Below are positions 45,211 through 53,332 of a DNA stretch of 64,000 bases, piece by piece. Origin of the DNA: Bradyrhizobium liaoningense (GTDB taxonomy: Bacteria; Pseudomonadota; Alphaproteobacteria; Rhizobiales; Xanthobacteraceae); NCBI RefSeq assembly GCF_018130955.1, contig NZ_JAFCJM010000033.1, positions 1-64,000 on the forward strand, read 5' to 3'. Position numbers and translations under genes: made by a program. The first letter of the stretch is position 1, and each line of letters starts with the position of its first letter. Below the pieces are notes generated by a model, which saw only the letters and a program-made list of their open reading frames with translations, made no database searches and was not told the origin of the DNA.

Positions 45211-47013
45211 ATGCCCAAGGCATTCGACATCAGCAACCCGCCGTTCGATCGTCTGACGCCGATCGAGGCCGAGACGCTGCGGGCGTCGCTCGATATCGCC
45301 TACTTCCGCCCGGGCGAGGCAATCATCGGCAGCGATACTCCGGCGGATGCCCTCTATGTCGTCATCAAGGGCACGGTCGAGGAGCGGGACGAGGCCGGTC
45401 TGCTCGCACTGCTCGGCCCGAAGGATACCTTCGACAGCCGCGCGCTCGTCCACGACCAGAACGGGCATGGATTCATCGCCCGCGATGAGACGCTTTGTTA
45501 CTTGATCCCCAGGAAGACTGCCCTTGACCTGATCAAGGCCAATGCGCGCTTCGCCGCGTTCTTCTACCGCGAAATTTCGCAAAAGCTGGATGAGCTTGCA
45601 AACGACGAGGAAGCCAGGCGCTACGGCTCGCTGATGAATGCAAAGGTCGGTGAACTCTTTCTGCATGCTCCATCGTTTGTGGCCGCGAGCGACACGATCG
45701 AAGCGGCCGGTCATCAGATGCGCGAGATCGACAGCAATGCACTGTTCGTCCGCGACGGTGAGCGAATTGGCATCGTGACGGGCATGAACCTGTCCAAAGC
45801 GGTGGTGTTGCGGCGCCAGTCCATCCAGGCGCCGGTGCGCGAACTCGCGAATTTCGACATCGTATCGGTGCGGCCCGACGATTTCGTCTCCTCGGCGCTG
45901 TTGCTCATGACGAAACACAACAAGCGGCGCCTCGCGGTTCACGATGGCGAACGGTTTGTCGGCATCCTCGAGGAGATCGACCTCCTTGGCTTCCTGGCAG
46001 GCAGCGCCCAGGTCATTGCCGGCCGCATCGATCGGGCCTCGAGTCAACAGGATCTGGCGATCGCCGCGCGCCAGATCGAAGCGCAGGTGCGGTTGCTGCG
46101 GCGGCAAGGCGTCAAGGTGGAGGTGATTGCCGAGATCGTCTCAGACCTCAACCGGCGCCTGATGTCCAGACTATTCGAAATGGTCGCGCCAGCCGAGCTG
46201 CGGACCAGCAGCTGCCTGATCGTGATGGGCAGTGAGGGGCGCGGCGAACAGACCATGCGCACCGACCAGGACAACGGTCTTATCCTCGGGAGCCCGGTCG
46301 AAAGTGAGATACTGGAGTCGTTCCGGAACGAGTTCTCTGGCGCTCTGGAGAGCTTCGGTTTTCCGCCCTGTCCCGGCAACATCATGGTGAGCAATCCGGC
46401 ATGGTCCAGGCCGCTATCCGACTATCTTGCGGATTTCCGCCGCTGGGTCACGATTCCTGAGCCGACCTCGCATATGAACGTGGCCATCATTTATGACGCG
46501 CAGGCTTTCGCCGGCAGCGCGCATTTGCTTGACAGCGCCAAGACGGCGCTGATCGACCTGATCCGGGGCGAGCAGGCGTTCCTTGCCCATTTCGCGCGTG
46601 CGATCGATGCCTTCGAAACGCCGATCGGTCTCTTCAACAACCTGATCACCTCCGAGGGCACCGGGGACGCGCTCGACCTCAAGAAGGGCGGCATATTTCC
46701 GGTCGTGCACGGCGTTCGCAGCCTCGCCCTCGAGCATGGCCTGCGCGAGACCTCCACCGACAAGCGGATATCGCGGCTGTGCGACCTTGGAGTGCTGCGA
46801 GCAGACTTTGGCCGCGACCTGAAGCAGGCTTTCCGATTCATGCTGATGCTCCGGGTCGACGGACAGTTGGCGGCGTCCGCCGGCACGTCGGGCACGCTAG
46901 TGAGGCCGGCACAGCTAACCAGCATGGAACGTCATCTGCTGCGCGACGCGCTCCAGGTGGTAAAACAGTTTCGCGATATCGTTCGTCATCATTTCAAGCT
47001 CGGCATGTTCTAG
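45211..47013 (+). CDS. cNMP-binding, twin-CBS and DUF294 nucleotidyltransferase-like signalling protein
   Basis: A 600-residue cytoplasmic protein. Domains in order: cyclic-nucleotide-binding-like domain (about 10-120, ADALYVVIKGTVEE), two CBS domains (about 145-265, GIVTGMNLSK and GERFVGILEE), a DUF294 nucleotidyltransferase-like domain (about 290-430, GSEGRGEQTMRTDQDN with the GS and DxD-like residues of the GlnD family), and a DUF294 C-terminal helical domain. Proteins of this design often accompany ActP-like permeases and are thought to control them. The stop TAG is directly followed by the ATG of the exonuclease gene. Confidence 0.88.
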   Translation: MPKAFDISNPPFDRLTPIEAETLRASLDIAYFRPGEAIIGSDTPADALYVVIKGTVEERDEAGLLALLGPKDTFDSRALVHDQNGHGFIARDETLCYLIPRKTALDLIKANARFAAFFYREISQKLDELANDEEARRYGSLMNAKVGELFLHAPSFVAASDTIEAAGHQMREIDSNALFVRDGERIGIVTGMNLSKAVVLRRQSIQAPVRELANFDIVSVRPDDFVSSALLLMTKHNKRRLAVHDGERFVGILEEIDLLGFLAGSAQVIAGRIDRASSQQDLAIAARQIEAQVRLLRRQGVKVEVIAEIVSDLNRRLMSRLFEMVAPAELRTSSCLIVMGSEGRGEQTMRTDQDNGLILGSPVESEILESFRNEFSGALESFGFPPCPGNIMVSNPAWSRPLSDYLADFRRWVTIPEPTSHMNVAIIYDAQAFAGSAHLLDSAKTALIDLIRGEQAFLAHFARAIDAFETPIGLFNNLITSEGTGDALDLKKGGIFPVVHGVRSLALEHGLRETSTDKRISRLCDLGVLRADFGRDLKQAFRFMLMLRVDGQLAASAGTSGTLVRPAQLTSMERHLLRDALQVVKQFRDIVRHHFKLGMF

Positions 47014-47685
47014 ATGCTGCCTCGTGGGATCAAACGGCTGCTTCACCAGGCGACCCTGAGCGACCAGTCGTACCGCTTCATGTTCGATCGCCCTCCGGAC
47101 GACGATCTCGTCGTCATCGACTGCGAGACGACCGGTCTCAACGTGCGGACGGACGACGTCGTCACCATCGCCGCAATCAAGATCCGCGGCAACCGGATCC
47201 TGACCAGCGAGCATTTCGAGGCGGTCGTTCACCCCGACAGCGAGATGGGGGCGGAGGCCATCAAGATCCACCGCCTGCGTCAGTCCGACGTCGAGGCGGC
47301 GCCGATCGTCTGGAAGGTGATGCCGAGCTTCCTGCGCTTCATCGGCGCGCGTCCCCTGATAGGCTATTATGTCGATTTCGACGTCGCCATGCTGAACAAG
47401 TACATCCTTCCGCTGGTTGGGATCGAGCTGCCGAACGAGCGCATCGAGATTTCTCGGCTCTATTACGAGCGCAAATACGGCGATGCGCCCCCGAACACGT
47501 CGATCGACCTCTCGTTCGCCGCCATCCTCAAGGACCTTCGCATTCCGCCACTTGCACAGCACGATGCCTTCGACGACGCCTTGATGACCGCAATGATGTT
47601 CCTCCAGCTACGCGATATGGGCGAGCGCGATGTGCGGATCGCGCGGCAACGCACCAGCCCTGTGTTCAACCCGACCGGCGCATGA
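47014..47685 (+). CDS. DnaQ-like 3'-5' exonuclease
   Basis: A 223-residue DEDDh exonuclease. The metal-binding residues are visible in VVIDCETTGLN (DxE, about residues 34-44), GYYVDFDVAMLNKY (second Asp, near 118-131) and QHDAFDDALM (His and last Asp, near 185-193). It starts immediately after the DUF294 gene stop, so the two are coupled. Substrate unknown: it may hydrolyse a nucleotide signal or an RNA/DNA end rather than act in replication, as its partner is a signalling protein (inference). Confidence 0.88.
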   Translation: MLPRGIKRLLHQATLSDQSYRFMFDRPPDDDLVVIDCETTGLNVRTDDVVTIAAIKIRGNRILTSEHFEAVVHPDSEMGAEAIKIHRLRQSDVEAAPIVWKVMPSFLRFIGARPLIGYYVDFDVAMLNKYILPLVGIELPNERIEISRLYYERKYGDAPPNTSIDLSFAAILKDLRIPPLAQHDAFDDALMTAMMFLQLRDMGERDVRIARQRTSPVFNPTGA

Positions 47686-47719
47686 CCGCGGCCCACTCCG
47701 CGCCCGAAAGCCATGACAG

Positions 47720-48205
47720 CTACGCAAGCCCTGCCGATAGCTTGCGCATCGCACGATCGAGGATCTTGATCTCCTCCGGAGTCAAGACCGCGAGCAGCCC
47801 CGCCTCCCGCTCAAGCGCATACGGCACGATCTTGCGATAGAGCGCACGGCCTGCCGACGTCAGCGAGACGATCCGCTCGCGCCGGTCGGCGGGATCATAG
47901 GTCCTGCTGACGATGCCGCGCGCCTCGAGGCCCTGCACGGCGCGGCTGACCTGCATCTTGTCGAGCGTGGTGAGCGGGCCGATCTCCTTGGTCGCGATCT
48001 CCGATCGCGCGCCGAGGATCGCGAGCACGCGCCATTCCTGCCGCGTCAGCGCAAAACGCTCGGAATAGACCTCGGCCACCGCCAGCGACACCTGCTCGGC
48101 GAGCCGGGCCAGCCGGTAGGGAAAATAGTGCTGGAGGTCGAGCCCGGCGCCGCCGTCCACCGCTCCTGCCGCCCCGCTCCGCGCCTGGTTCGAACGTCCC
48201 GTCAT
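47720..48205 (-). CDS. MarR-family regulator of the aromatic operon
   Basis: A 161-residue winged-helix regulator. The core covers EVYSERFALTRQEWRVLAIL, TKEIGPLTTLDKMQVSRAV and GIVSRTYDPADRRERIVSLT, the MarR pattern with the wing RRERIVSLT. It begins at 48205; a TTG at 48226 preceded by GGAAG is an alternative. It is divergent from the VOC-family gene and probably represses that operon through the inverted repeat at 48274-48297. Its 3' 170 bases are repeated, decayed, at 42738. Confidence 0.9.
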   Translation of the reverse strand: MTGRSNQARSGAAGAVDGGAGLDLQHYFPYRLARLAEQVSLAVAEVYSERFALTRQEWRVLAILGARSEIATKEIGPLTTLDKMQVSRAVQGLEARGIVSRTYDPADRRERIVSLTSAGRALYRKIVPYALEREAGLLAVLTPEEIKILDRAMRKLSAGLA

Positions 48206-48243
48206 GTGCGCGCCCAAGCCTCGCAAAGATTCTTCCGGAACGA

Positions 48244-48257
48244 TTGATCCGGATCAA
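48244..48257 (+). promoter_or_regulatory. Perfect FixK/FNR-type box
   Basis: TTGATCCGGATCAA is a perfect 14-base palindrome fitting TTGA-N6-TCAA. Its centre is 71 bases before the VOC gene start, suitable for low-oxygen activation of that operon. Confidence 0.65.
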
Positions 48258-48273
48258 ATCCGGCAAATCGTAA

Positions 48274-48297
48274 CATTTGATACTATTTTCGCAAATG
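48274..48297. promoter_or_regulatory. Candidate MarR operator
   Basis: CATTTG and CAAATG form inverted half-sites 12 bases apart, overlapping the expected promoter of the VOC gene and about 70 bases upstream of the divergent marR start. A MarR dimer would fit. Confidence 0.45.
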
Positions 48298-48320
48298 GAA
48301 ACGAGGGAGCCCGAAACGCC

Positions 48321-48863
48321 ATGAAGATCGAGAAAATCCACCACGTCGCCTATCGCTGCGTCGACGCCAAGGCCACCGTCGATTTCTACAAGAAGGTCTT
48401 GAACATGGACCTGCTCGGCGCCATCGCCGAGGACAAGGTGCCCTCGACGAAGGCGCCGGATCCCTACATGCACATCTTCCTCGACGCCGGCAACGGCAAC
48501 ATCCTCGCCTTCTTCGAGCTGCCGAACTCGCCGCCGATGGGGCGTGATCCCAATACGCCTGACTGGACCCAGCACATTGCCTTCCAGGTCAAGGACCTCG
48601 CCGAGCTCGAGCAGGCCAAGGCCCGCGCGGAAGCCGCCGGCCTCGACGTCGTCGGCGTCACCGACCACACCATCTTCAAGTCGATCTACTTCCGCGATCC
48701 GAGCGGCCATCGCCTGGAGATCGCGGCCTGGACCGCCACGCCCGAGCAGATCGACCGCATGAAATCGGTCGCGCATGAGATGGTCGAGGAATGGTCGCGC
48801 ACCAAGCGGCCGCCGCGCCACACCGCGTGGATGCACGAAAGGGAATTTGCGGACGCACGCTGA
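48321..48863 (+). CDS. VOC-family ring-cleavage dioxygenase-like protein
   Basis: A 180-residue vicinal-oxygen-chelate protein. The first metal-ligand motif is KIEKIHHVAYRCVDAKATV (His near residue 7), the second WTQHIAFQVKDL (His near residue 80) and the Glu is in SGHRLEIAAWT (near residue 135), so all three metal ligands are present. It may be a glyoxalase/extradiol type dioxygenase acting on an aromatic ring. GAGGGA precedes the start. It is the first gene of an operon with a flavin monooxygenase, under a FixK-type box and a MarR regulator. Confidence 0.85.
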   Translation: MKIEKIHHVAYRCVDAKATVDFYKKVLNMDLLGAIAEDKVPSTKAPDPYMHIFLDAGNGNILAFFELPNSPPMGRDPNTPDWTQHIAFQVKDLAELEQAKARAEAAGLDVVGVTDHTIFKSIYFRDPSGHRLEIAAWTATPEQIDRMKSVAHEMVEEWSRTKRPPRHTAWMHEREFADAR

Positions 48864-48887
48864 ACTCACGGCGGGGAAACGGACACG

Positions 48888-50522
48888 ATGACCTACGTCT
48901 ATCCAAAATTCGGCTATCAGCGCTCGCAGGAGCAGGCGGACGGCATCGTGCGCCGGTATCCGATCGTGGTGATCGGCGCCGGCCCGATCGGCCTGACCGC
49001 CGCGCTCGATTGCGCGGCGCGCGGCCAGCGCGTGGTGGTGCTCGACGACAACGACACCGTCAGCATCGGCTCGCGCGCCGTCTGCTACGCCAAACGGCCG
49101 CTGGAGATCTGGGACCGCCTGCACTGTGCCGCACCGATGGTCGCGCGCGGCGTGAGCTGGCGCATCGGAAAAGTGTTTTTCCGCGACCAGCTCTCCTACC
49201 AGTTCGATCTGTTGCCCGAGCCCGACCACAAGATGCCGGCCATGATCAACCTCCAGCAATATTACCTGGAGGAGATCCTGGTGACGCGGTGCGACGCCAA
49301 CCCGCTGATCGACCTGCGCTGGAAGCATCGGCTGACCGGCCTCGCGCAGAAGGCCGACCACGCCGAGCTCACGGTGGAAACGCCCGACGGCGTCTTCACC
49401 ATGGAGGCGCAATGGGTGATTGCCTGCGACGGCGCCAATTCCGATACGCGCAAGATGGTCGGGGCCGAGTTCACTGGACAGTATTTCCAGGACCGCTTCC
49501 TGATCGCCGACGTCGCCATCAAAGCAGAGTTTCCGACCGAGCGCTGGTTCTGGTTCGATCCGCCGTTCCATTCCGGCCAGTCCGTGCTGCTGCACCGTCA
49601 GGCCGACAACATCTGGCGCATCGATTTCCAGCTCGGCTGGGACGCCGATCCCGACGAGGAGAAGAAGCCGGAGCGCGTCATCCCGCGCATCAAGGCAATG
49701 CTCGGCGATGATGCCCAGTTCGAGCTCGAATGGGTCTCGATCTATCAGTTCGCCTGCCGACGCATCGACCGCTTCCGTCATGGCCGGGTGCTGTTTGCCG
49801 GCGACGCCGCGCATCAGGTGTCGCCGTTCGGCGCGCGCGGTGCCAATACCGGCGTCCAGGATATCGACAATCTCGCCTGGAAGCTCGCGCTGGTGCTGCG
49901 CGGCGAAGCGCCGGAATCGCTGATCGACAGCTATCATGACGAGCGCGCCTTTGCCGCCGACGACAATCTACTGAACTCGACGCGCGCCACCGACTTCATC
50001 ACGCCGAAGACCAGGGTGAGCCGGCATTTCCGCGACGCCGTGCTGGAGCTGGCCCAGGATCGCGGCTTTGCCCGTCCGCTCGTCAACAGCGGCCGGCTCT
50101 CGATGCCGACGCCCTACGTCGCCTCGCCCCTCAACACGGCGATCGACGACACGATCGCCGGCGAGATGCGCCCGGGCACCAACGCGGCGGATGCACCGAT
50201 CTCGATCGACGGCAAGCCCGCCTGGTTCCTCAATCGCCTCGGCGACGGCTTCACCATCGTGACCTTCGGACATGCGACGAGCCGGATGCTGCTGACGGTC
50301 GGCCCGCTCACCGCCCGCATCATCCGGGTCGGGCACGACATCGACGACACGACTGGAATTCTCGCGGCGCGCTACGGCGCATCGGCCGGCACCACGTATC
50401 TGTTCCGACCGGATCAATACGTCGCGGCACGCTGGGCGGAGTTCGACGAGGCCAAAATCGCCGACGCGCTGTTGCGCACGGCCGGCTACGTCCCGGCACA
50501 GCACGGGGAGATTGCGGCATGA
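48888..50522 (+). CDS. FAD-dependent aromatic monooxygenase (MhpA/PheA type)
   Basis: A 544-residue flavin hydroxylase. It has IVVIGAGPIGLTAALDCAAR (residues 22-41), WVIACDGANSDTRKM (DG motif near 178) and GRVLFAGDAAHQVSPFGARGANTG (GD motif near 300), followed by the thioredoxin-like C-terminal domain. Such enzymes hydroxylate phenolic acids with NAD(P)H and O2. It ends with ATGA overlapping the DUF2783 gene. The preceding VOC protein may cleave the hydroxylated ring. Confidence 0.9.
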   Translation: MTYVYPKFGYQRSQEQADGIVRRYPIVVIGAGPIGLTAALDCAARGQRVVVLDDNDTVSIGSRAVCYAKRPLEIWDRLHCAAPMVARGVSWRIGKVFFRDQLSYQFDLLPEPDHKMPAMINLQQYYLEEILVTRCDANPLIDLRWKHRLTGLAQKADHAELTVETPDGVFTMEAQWVIACDGANSDTRKMVGAEFTGQYFQDRFLIADVAIKAEFPTERWFWFDPPFHSGQSVLLHRQADNIWRIDFQLGWDADPDEEKKPERVIPRIKAMLGDDAQFELEWVSIYQFACRRIDRFRHGRVLFAGDAAHQVSPFGARGANTGVQDIDNLAWKLALVLRGEAPESLIDSYHDERAFAADDNLLNSTRATDFITPKTRVSRHFRDAVLELAQDRGFARPLVNSGRLSMPTPYVASPLNTAIDDTIAGEMRPGTNAADAPISIDGKPAWFLNRLGDGFTIVTFGHATSRMLLTVGPLTARIIRVGHDIDDTTGILAARYGASAGTTYLFRPDQYVAARWAEFDEAKIADALLRTAGYVPAQHGEIAA

Positions 50523-50713
50523 TACTGAACCGCTCGCCGAACATCGCCGATCCCGACGGCTTCTACGCCGAGCTGATCGACAGCCAGCGCGATCTCGACG
50601 AGGAGCAGGCGCTGCGCATGAACGCCCGGTTGATCCTGCTGCTCGCCAACCACATCGGCGACCGCGGCGTGCTCTCCGAGGCGATTATCCACGCGCGCAA
50701 CGCCGGCGGATAG
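50519..50713 (+). CDS. DUF2783 small protein
   Basis: A 64-residue soluble protein matching DUF2783 (NRSPNIADPDGFYAELI, then LDEEQALRMNARLILLLANHI and GDRGVLSEAI). It overlaps the monooxygenase stop by four bases and so is translationally coupled. DUF2783 proteins nearly always accompany such flavin hydroxylases; they may stabilise the enzyme. No catalytic residues are apparent. Confidence 0.9.
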   Translation: MILNRSPNIADPDGFYAELIDSQRDLDEEQALRMNARLILLLANHIGDRGVLSEAIIHARNAGG

Positions 50714-50889
50714 CCTGGTCTGCCCGGCGGCACCGATAATCGAGCTCATCGTCGGTTGAGCCCGAGCCGTGCAGGCTGGGACCCAGGCCTGCCCCGGCGC
50801 GAGCGCTCCGCAAGACCGGCCCGGCATGCAGAGCCTGACCCTCGGCAAACCCACTGGTTGCGCCGCGGCGGCCACGCTAGAATTCGCCC

Positions 50890-52194
50890 ATGACCGTGAC
50901 CGACATTGCAAGCCGAACCTACAATCACAGCTGGCGGCTGGACCCGATCGTCCGCAGCCTGCTCGATACCGATTTCTACAAGCTGTTGATGTTACAGATG
51001 ATTCGGGAATTCTACCCGGATCAGAAAGTGACCTTTTCGGTCATCAACCGCTCCCGCCATGTGCGGCTCGGCGAGATCATCGACGAGGGCGAGCTGCGCG
51101 CCCAGCTCGACCACGCCCGCACCATCCGCTTCACCAAGAAAGAGCTGATCTGGCTTGCCGGTAACACGTTCTACGGCAAGACTCACATGTTCTCGGCCGA
51201 CTTCATCCGCTGGCTGGCCGAATTCCGCCTGCCCGAATACGAGCTGCGGAAGGTCGACGGCCAGTACGAATTACATTTCCACGGTCCCTGGACCCACACC
51301 ACCATGTGGGAGATTCCGGCGCTCGCGATCCTCAACGAGCTGCGCTCGCGCTCGGCCATGAAGGGCCGCGGCCGGTTCGAGCTCGACGTGCTCTATGCCC
51401 GCGCCAAGGCAAAACTCTGGACCAAGGTCGAGCGGCTGCGCAAGCTCGAGAATCTGCGCCTATCCGACTTCGGCACCCGCCGCCGGCACGGCTTCCTCTG
51501 GCAGCGCTGGTGCGTCGAGGCGGTGAAGGAAGGTCTGGGTCCGTCCTTCATCGGCACCTCGAACGTGCTGCTGGCGATGGACAACGACCTCGAGGCGATC
51601 GGCACCAACGCCCATGAGCTGCCGATGGTGGCAGCGGCACTCGCCAAGGACGACGAAGAGTTGCGCTGGGCGCCCTATCGCATCCTCGACCAGTGGCGCC
51701 AGACCTATGGCGGCAACCTTTTGATCGCGCTGCCCGATGCCTTCGGCACAAAAGCCTTCCTGCGCGATGCACCGGAATGGGTCGCAGACTGGACCGGCTT
51801 CCGCCCCGACAGCGCGCCGCCGATCCAGGCAGGCGAAGAGATCATCGCGTGGTGGGAGAAGAAGGGCCGCAACCCCAAGGACAAGCTGCTGGTGTTCTCG
51901 GACGCGATGGATGTCGGCTCGATCGAGGAGACCTATCACCACTTCACCGGCCAGGTGCGGCTCTCCTTCGGCTGGGGCACCAACCTCACCAATGATTTCG
52001 TCGGCTGCCCGCCGGACGCCTCGATCAATCTCGATCCGATCTCGCTCGTCTGCAAGGTGTCGTCGGTCGACGGCAGGCCGGCGGTGAAGCTGTCCGACAA
52101 TCCGGAGAAGGCGACCGGCATGGCCTCGGAGATCGAGCGGTACTTGCGCGTGTTCGGCGATGCCGGACGGGTGCGCAAGGCGGTGCTGGTGTGA
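50890..52194 (+). CDS. pncB: Nicotinate phosphoribosyltransferase
   Basis: A 434-residue salvage enzyme of NAD synthesis, making nicotinate mononucleotide from nicotinate, PRPP and ATP. It opens with LLDTDFYKLLMLQMI, has FGTRRRHGFLWQ (residues about 198-209), TSNVLLAM and the PRPP-binding region with VFSDAMDVGSIEETYHHF and FGWGTNLTNDF. Length is typical. It stands alone, with a 175-base upstream gap that holds no visible gene. Confidence 0.94.
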   Translation: MTVTDIASRTYNHSWRLDPIVRSLLDTDFYKLLMLQMIREFYPDQKVTFSVINRSRHVRLGEIIDEGELRAQLDHARTIRFTKKELIWLAGNTFYGKTHMFSADFIRWLAEFRLPEYELRKVDGQYELHFHGPWTHTTMWEIPALAILNELRSRSAMKGRGRFELDVLYARAKAKLWTKVERLRKLENLRLSDFGTRRRHGFLWQRWCVEAVKEGLGPSFIGTSNVLLAMDNDLEAIGTNAHELPMVAAALAKDDEELRWAPYRILDQWRQTYGGNLLIALPDAFGTKAFLRDAPEWVADWTGFRPDSAPPIQAGEEIIAWWEKKGRNPKDKLLVFSDAMDVGSIEETYHHFTGQVRLSFGWGTNLTNDFVGCPPDASINLDPISLVCKVSSVDGRPAVKLSDNPEKATGMASEIERYLRVFGDAGRVRKAVLV

Positions 52195-52315
52195 GGCAAT
52201 CGAATTTCACGCCTTCAATGCGCTGCAGCGGCTTGAGACGCAGCGACATTGCGCAGGCGGTGGATGCGCCTAGCATCCCGGTTCGATCACCGCGCATGGA
52301 CAATCGGAGCATGGG

Positions 52316-53020
52316 ATGTCGACATTCGTCTTGGTTCACGGCGCCTGGGGCGGCGCGCACGGTTTTCGGCATGTCCGTCGATTGCTCCGTTCCGAACAGC
52401 ACGAGGTGTCGAGCCCCGGCCTGACCGGTGTCGGCGAGCGCATCCATTTGTCGAGCCCGATGGTCGGCCTCGGCACGCATATCCGCGACGTGGTCAACCA
52501 CATCCTGTACGAGGATCTCGACAAGATCGTGCTGGTCGGCTTCTCCTATGGCGGCTTCGTCGTCACCGGCGCGCTGGAGCACATCGCCGAGCGCGTCTCG
52601 CACCTCGTCTATCTCGACGCCTTCGTGCCTGGAAATGGCGAGTCGGTCTGGTCGCATCTCGGGCGCGATGGGCGGCCCAAGATGGAACTCGGTCAGGATT
52701 GGGCGATCACAGGTCCCGTGCGCGAGTTCGACAGTCCGGAGGAAGCGGCCTGGATGGCCGCGCGACGGACGACCCAGCCGCAAGGCTGCTTTACGGAGCC
52801 CGTGTTCCTGGCTCAACCGCTGGAGTCGTTTCCGTTCACCAGGACCTATATCAAGGCAACAGCGGCGCCAGAGAATGACATCGGCAACAACGCTTTCTGG
52901 CGGGCGGCCAGACACGCGAAGGGGTCGCCGGCCTGGCGCTACCACGAGGTCGCCACCAATCACATGGTCGCAAACAACAGGCCCGAGGAGCTGGTCCGGA
53001 TCCTGGCAGGCCTTGCCTAG
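52316..53020 (+). CDS. Alpha/beta-fold hydrolase
   Basis: A 234-residue cytoplasmic hydrolase. It has the oxyanion-loop motif VLVHGAWGGA near residue 10, the nucleophile elbow LVGFSYGGFV (Ser near residue 78), a probable acid Asp in VYLDAFVPG and the His in TNHMVANNRP. Short family members of this kind resemble plant-type methyl esterases and salicylate-type hydrolases. GGAG precedes the start. It is a single-gene unit after pncB; the substrate is unknown. Confidence 0.87.
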   Translation: MSTFVLVHGAWGGAHGFRHVRRLLRSEQHEVSSPGLTGVGERIHLSSPMVGLGTHIRDVVNHILYEDLDKIVLVGFSYGGFVVTGALEHIAERVSHLVYLDAFVPGNGESVWSHLGRDGRPKMELGQDWAITGPVREFDSPEEAAWMAARRTTQPQGCFTEPVFLAQPLESFPFTRTYIKATAAPENDIGNNAFWRAARHAKGSPAWRYHEVATNHMVANNRPEELVRILAGLA

Positions 53021-53057
53021 CTTGGAGCCGACCGCGCTCGTCTGCGATCGTAAATCA

Positions 53058-53122
53058 CGCAAGCAGGCAGCTTGCGCGTCACGTTCGAGTAAACGGCAAT
53101 CCTGACATTTGAGACGATTGCC
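53058..53122 (+). terminator. Two hairpins after the hydrolase gene
   Basis: CGCAAGC and GCTTGCG (53058-53064, 53070-53076) form a perfect 7-bp stem with a five-base loop, and GGCAATC/GATTGCC (53095-53101, 53116-53122) a second stem with a 14-base loop. Neither is followed by a long T-run. The remainder of the 312-base gap to the next gene holds nothing else that I can identify. Confidence 0.45.
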
Positions 53123-53332
53123 CTAACCAAACCCGGAGAGTTCCGGATGTCAGGCAATTTCGTTGATCTGCTCTCGTCCCTTTCACGATGGGTTCACTGT
53201 CGCGAACGGTCGTCACCCGCCTTCAGGCCGGATTAAGTTCCGCAGCGTCTACTCCACGTTGTATGCACAGAGCCACGCCAGGGTGGTCGTCGGATTGGGG
53301 AACGACTCTTGTTTCGCAGAACCGTCGCGTCG

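Noticed and set aside
44125..46107. Open frame antisense across actP and the DUF294 gene
   Set aside because: It spans two well-supported genes and a terminator hairpin, so it is a shadow.
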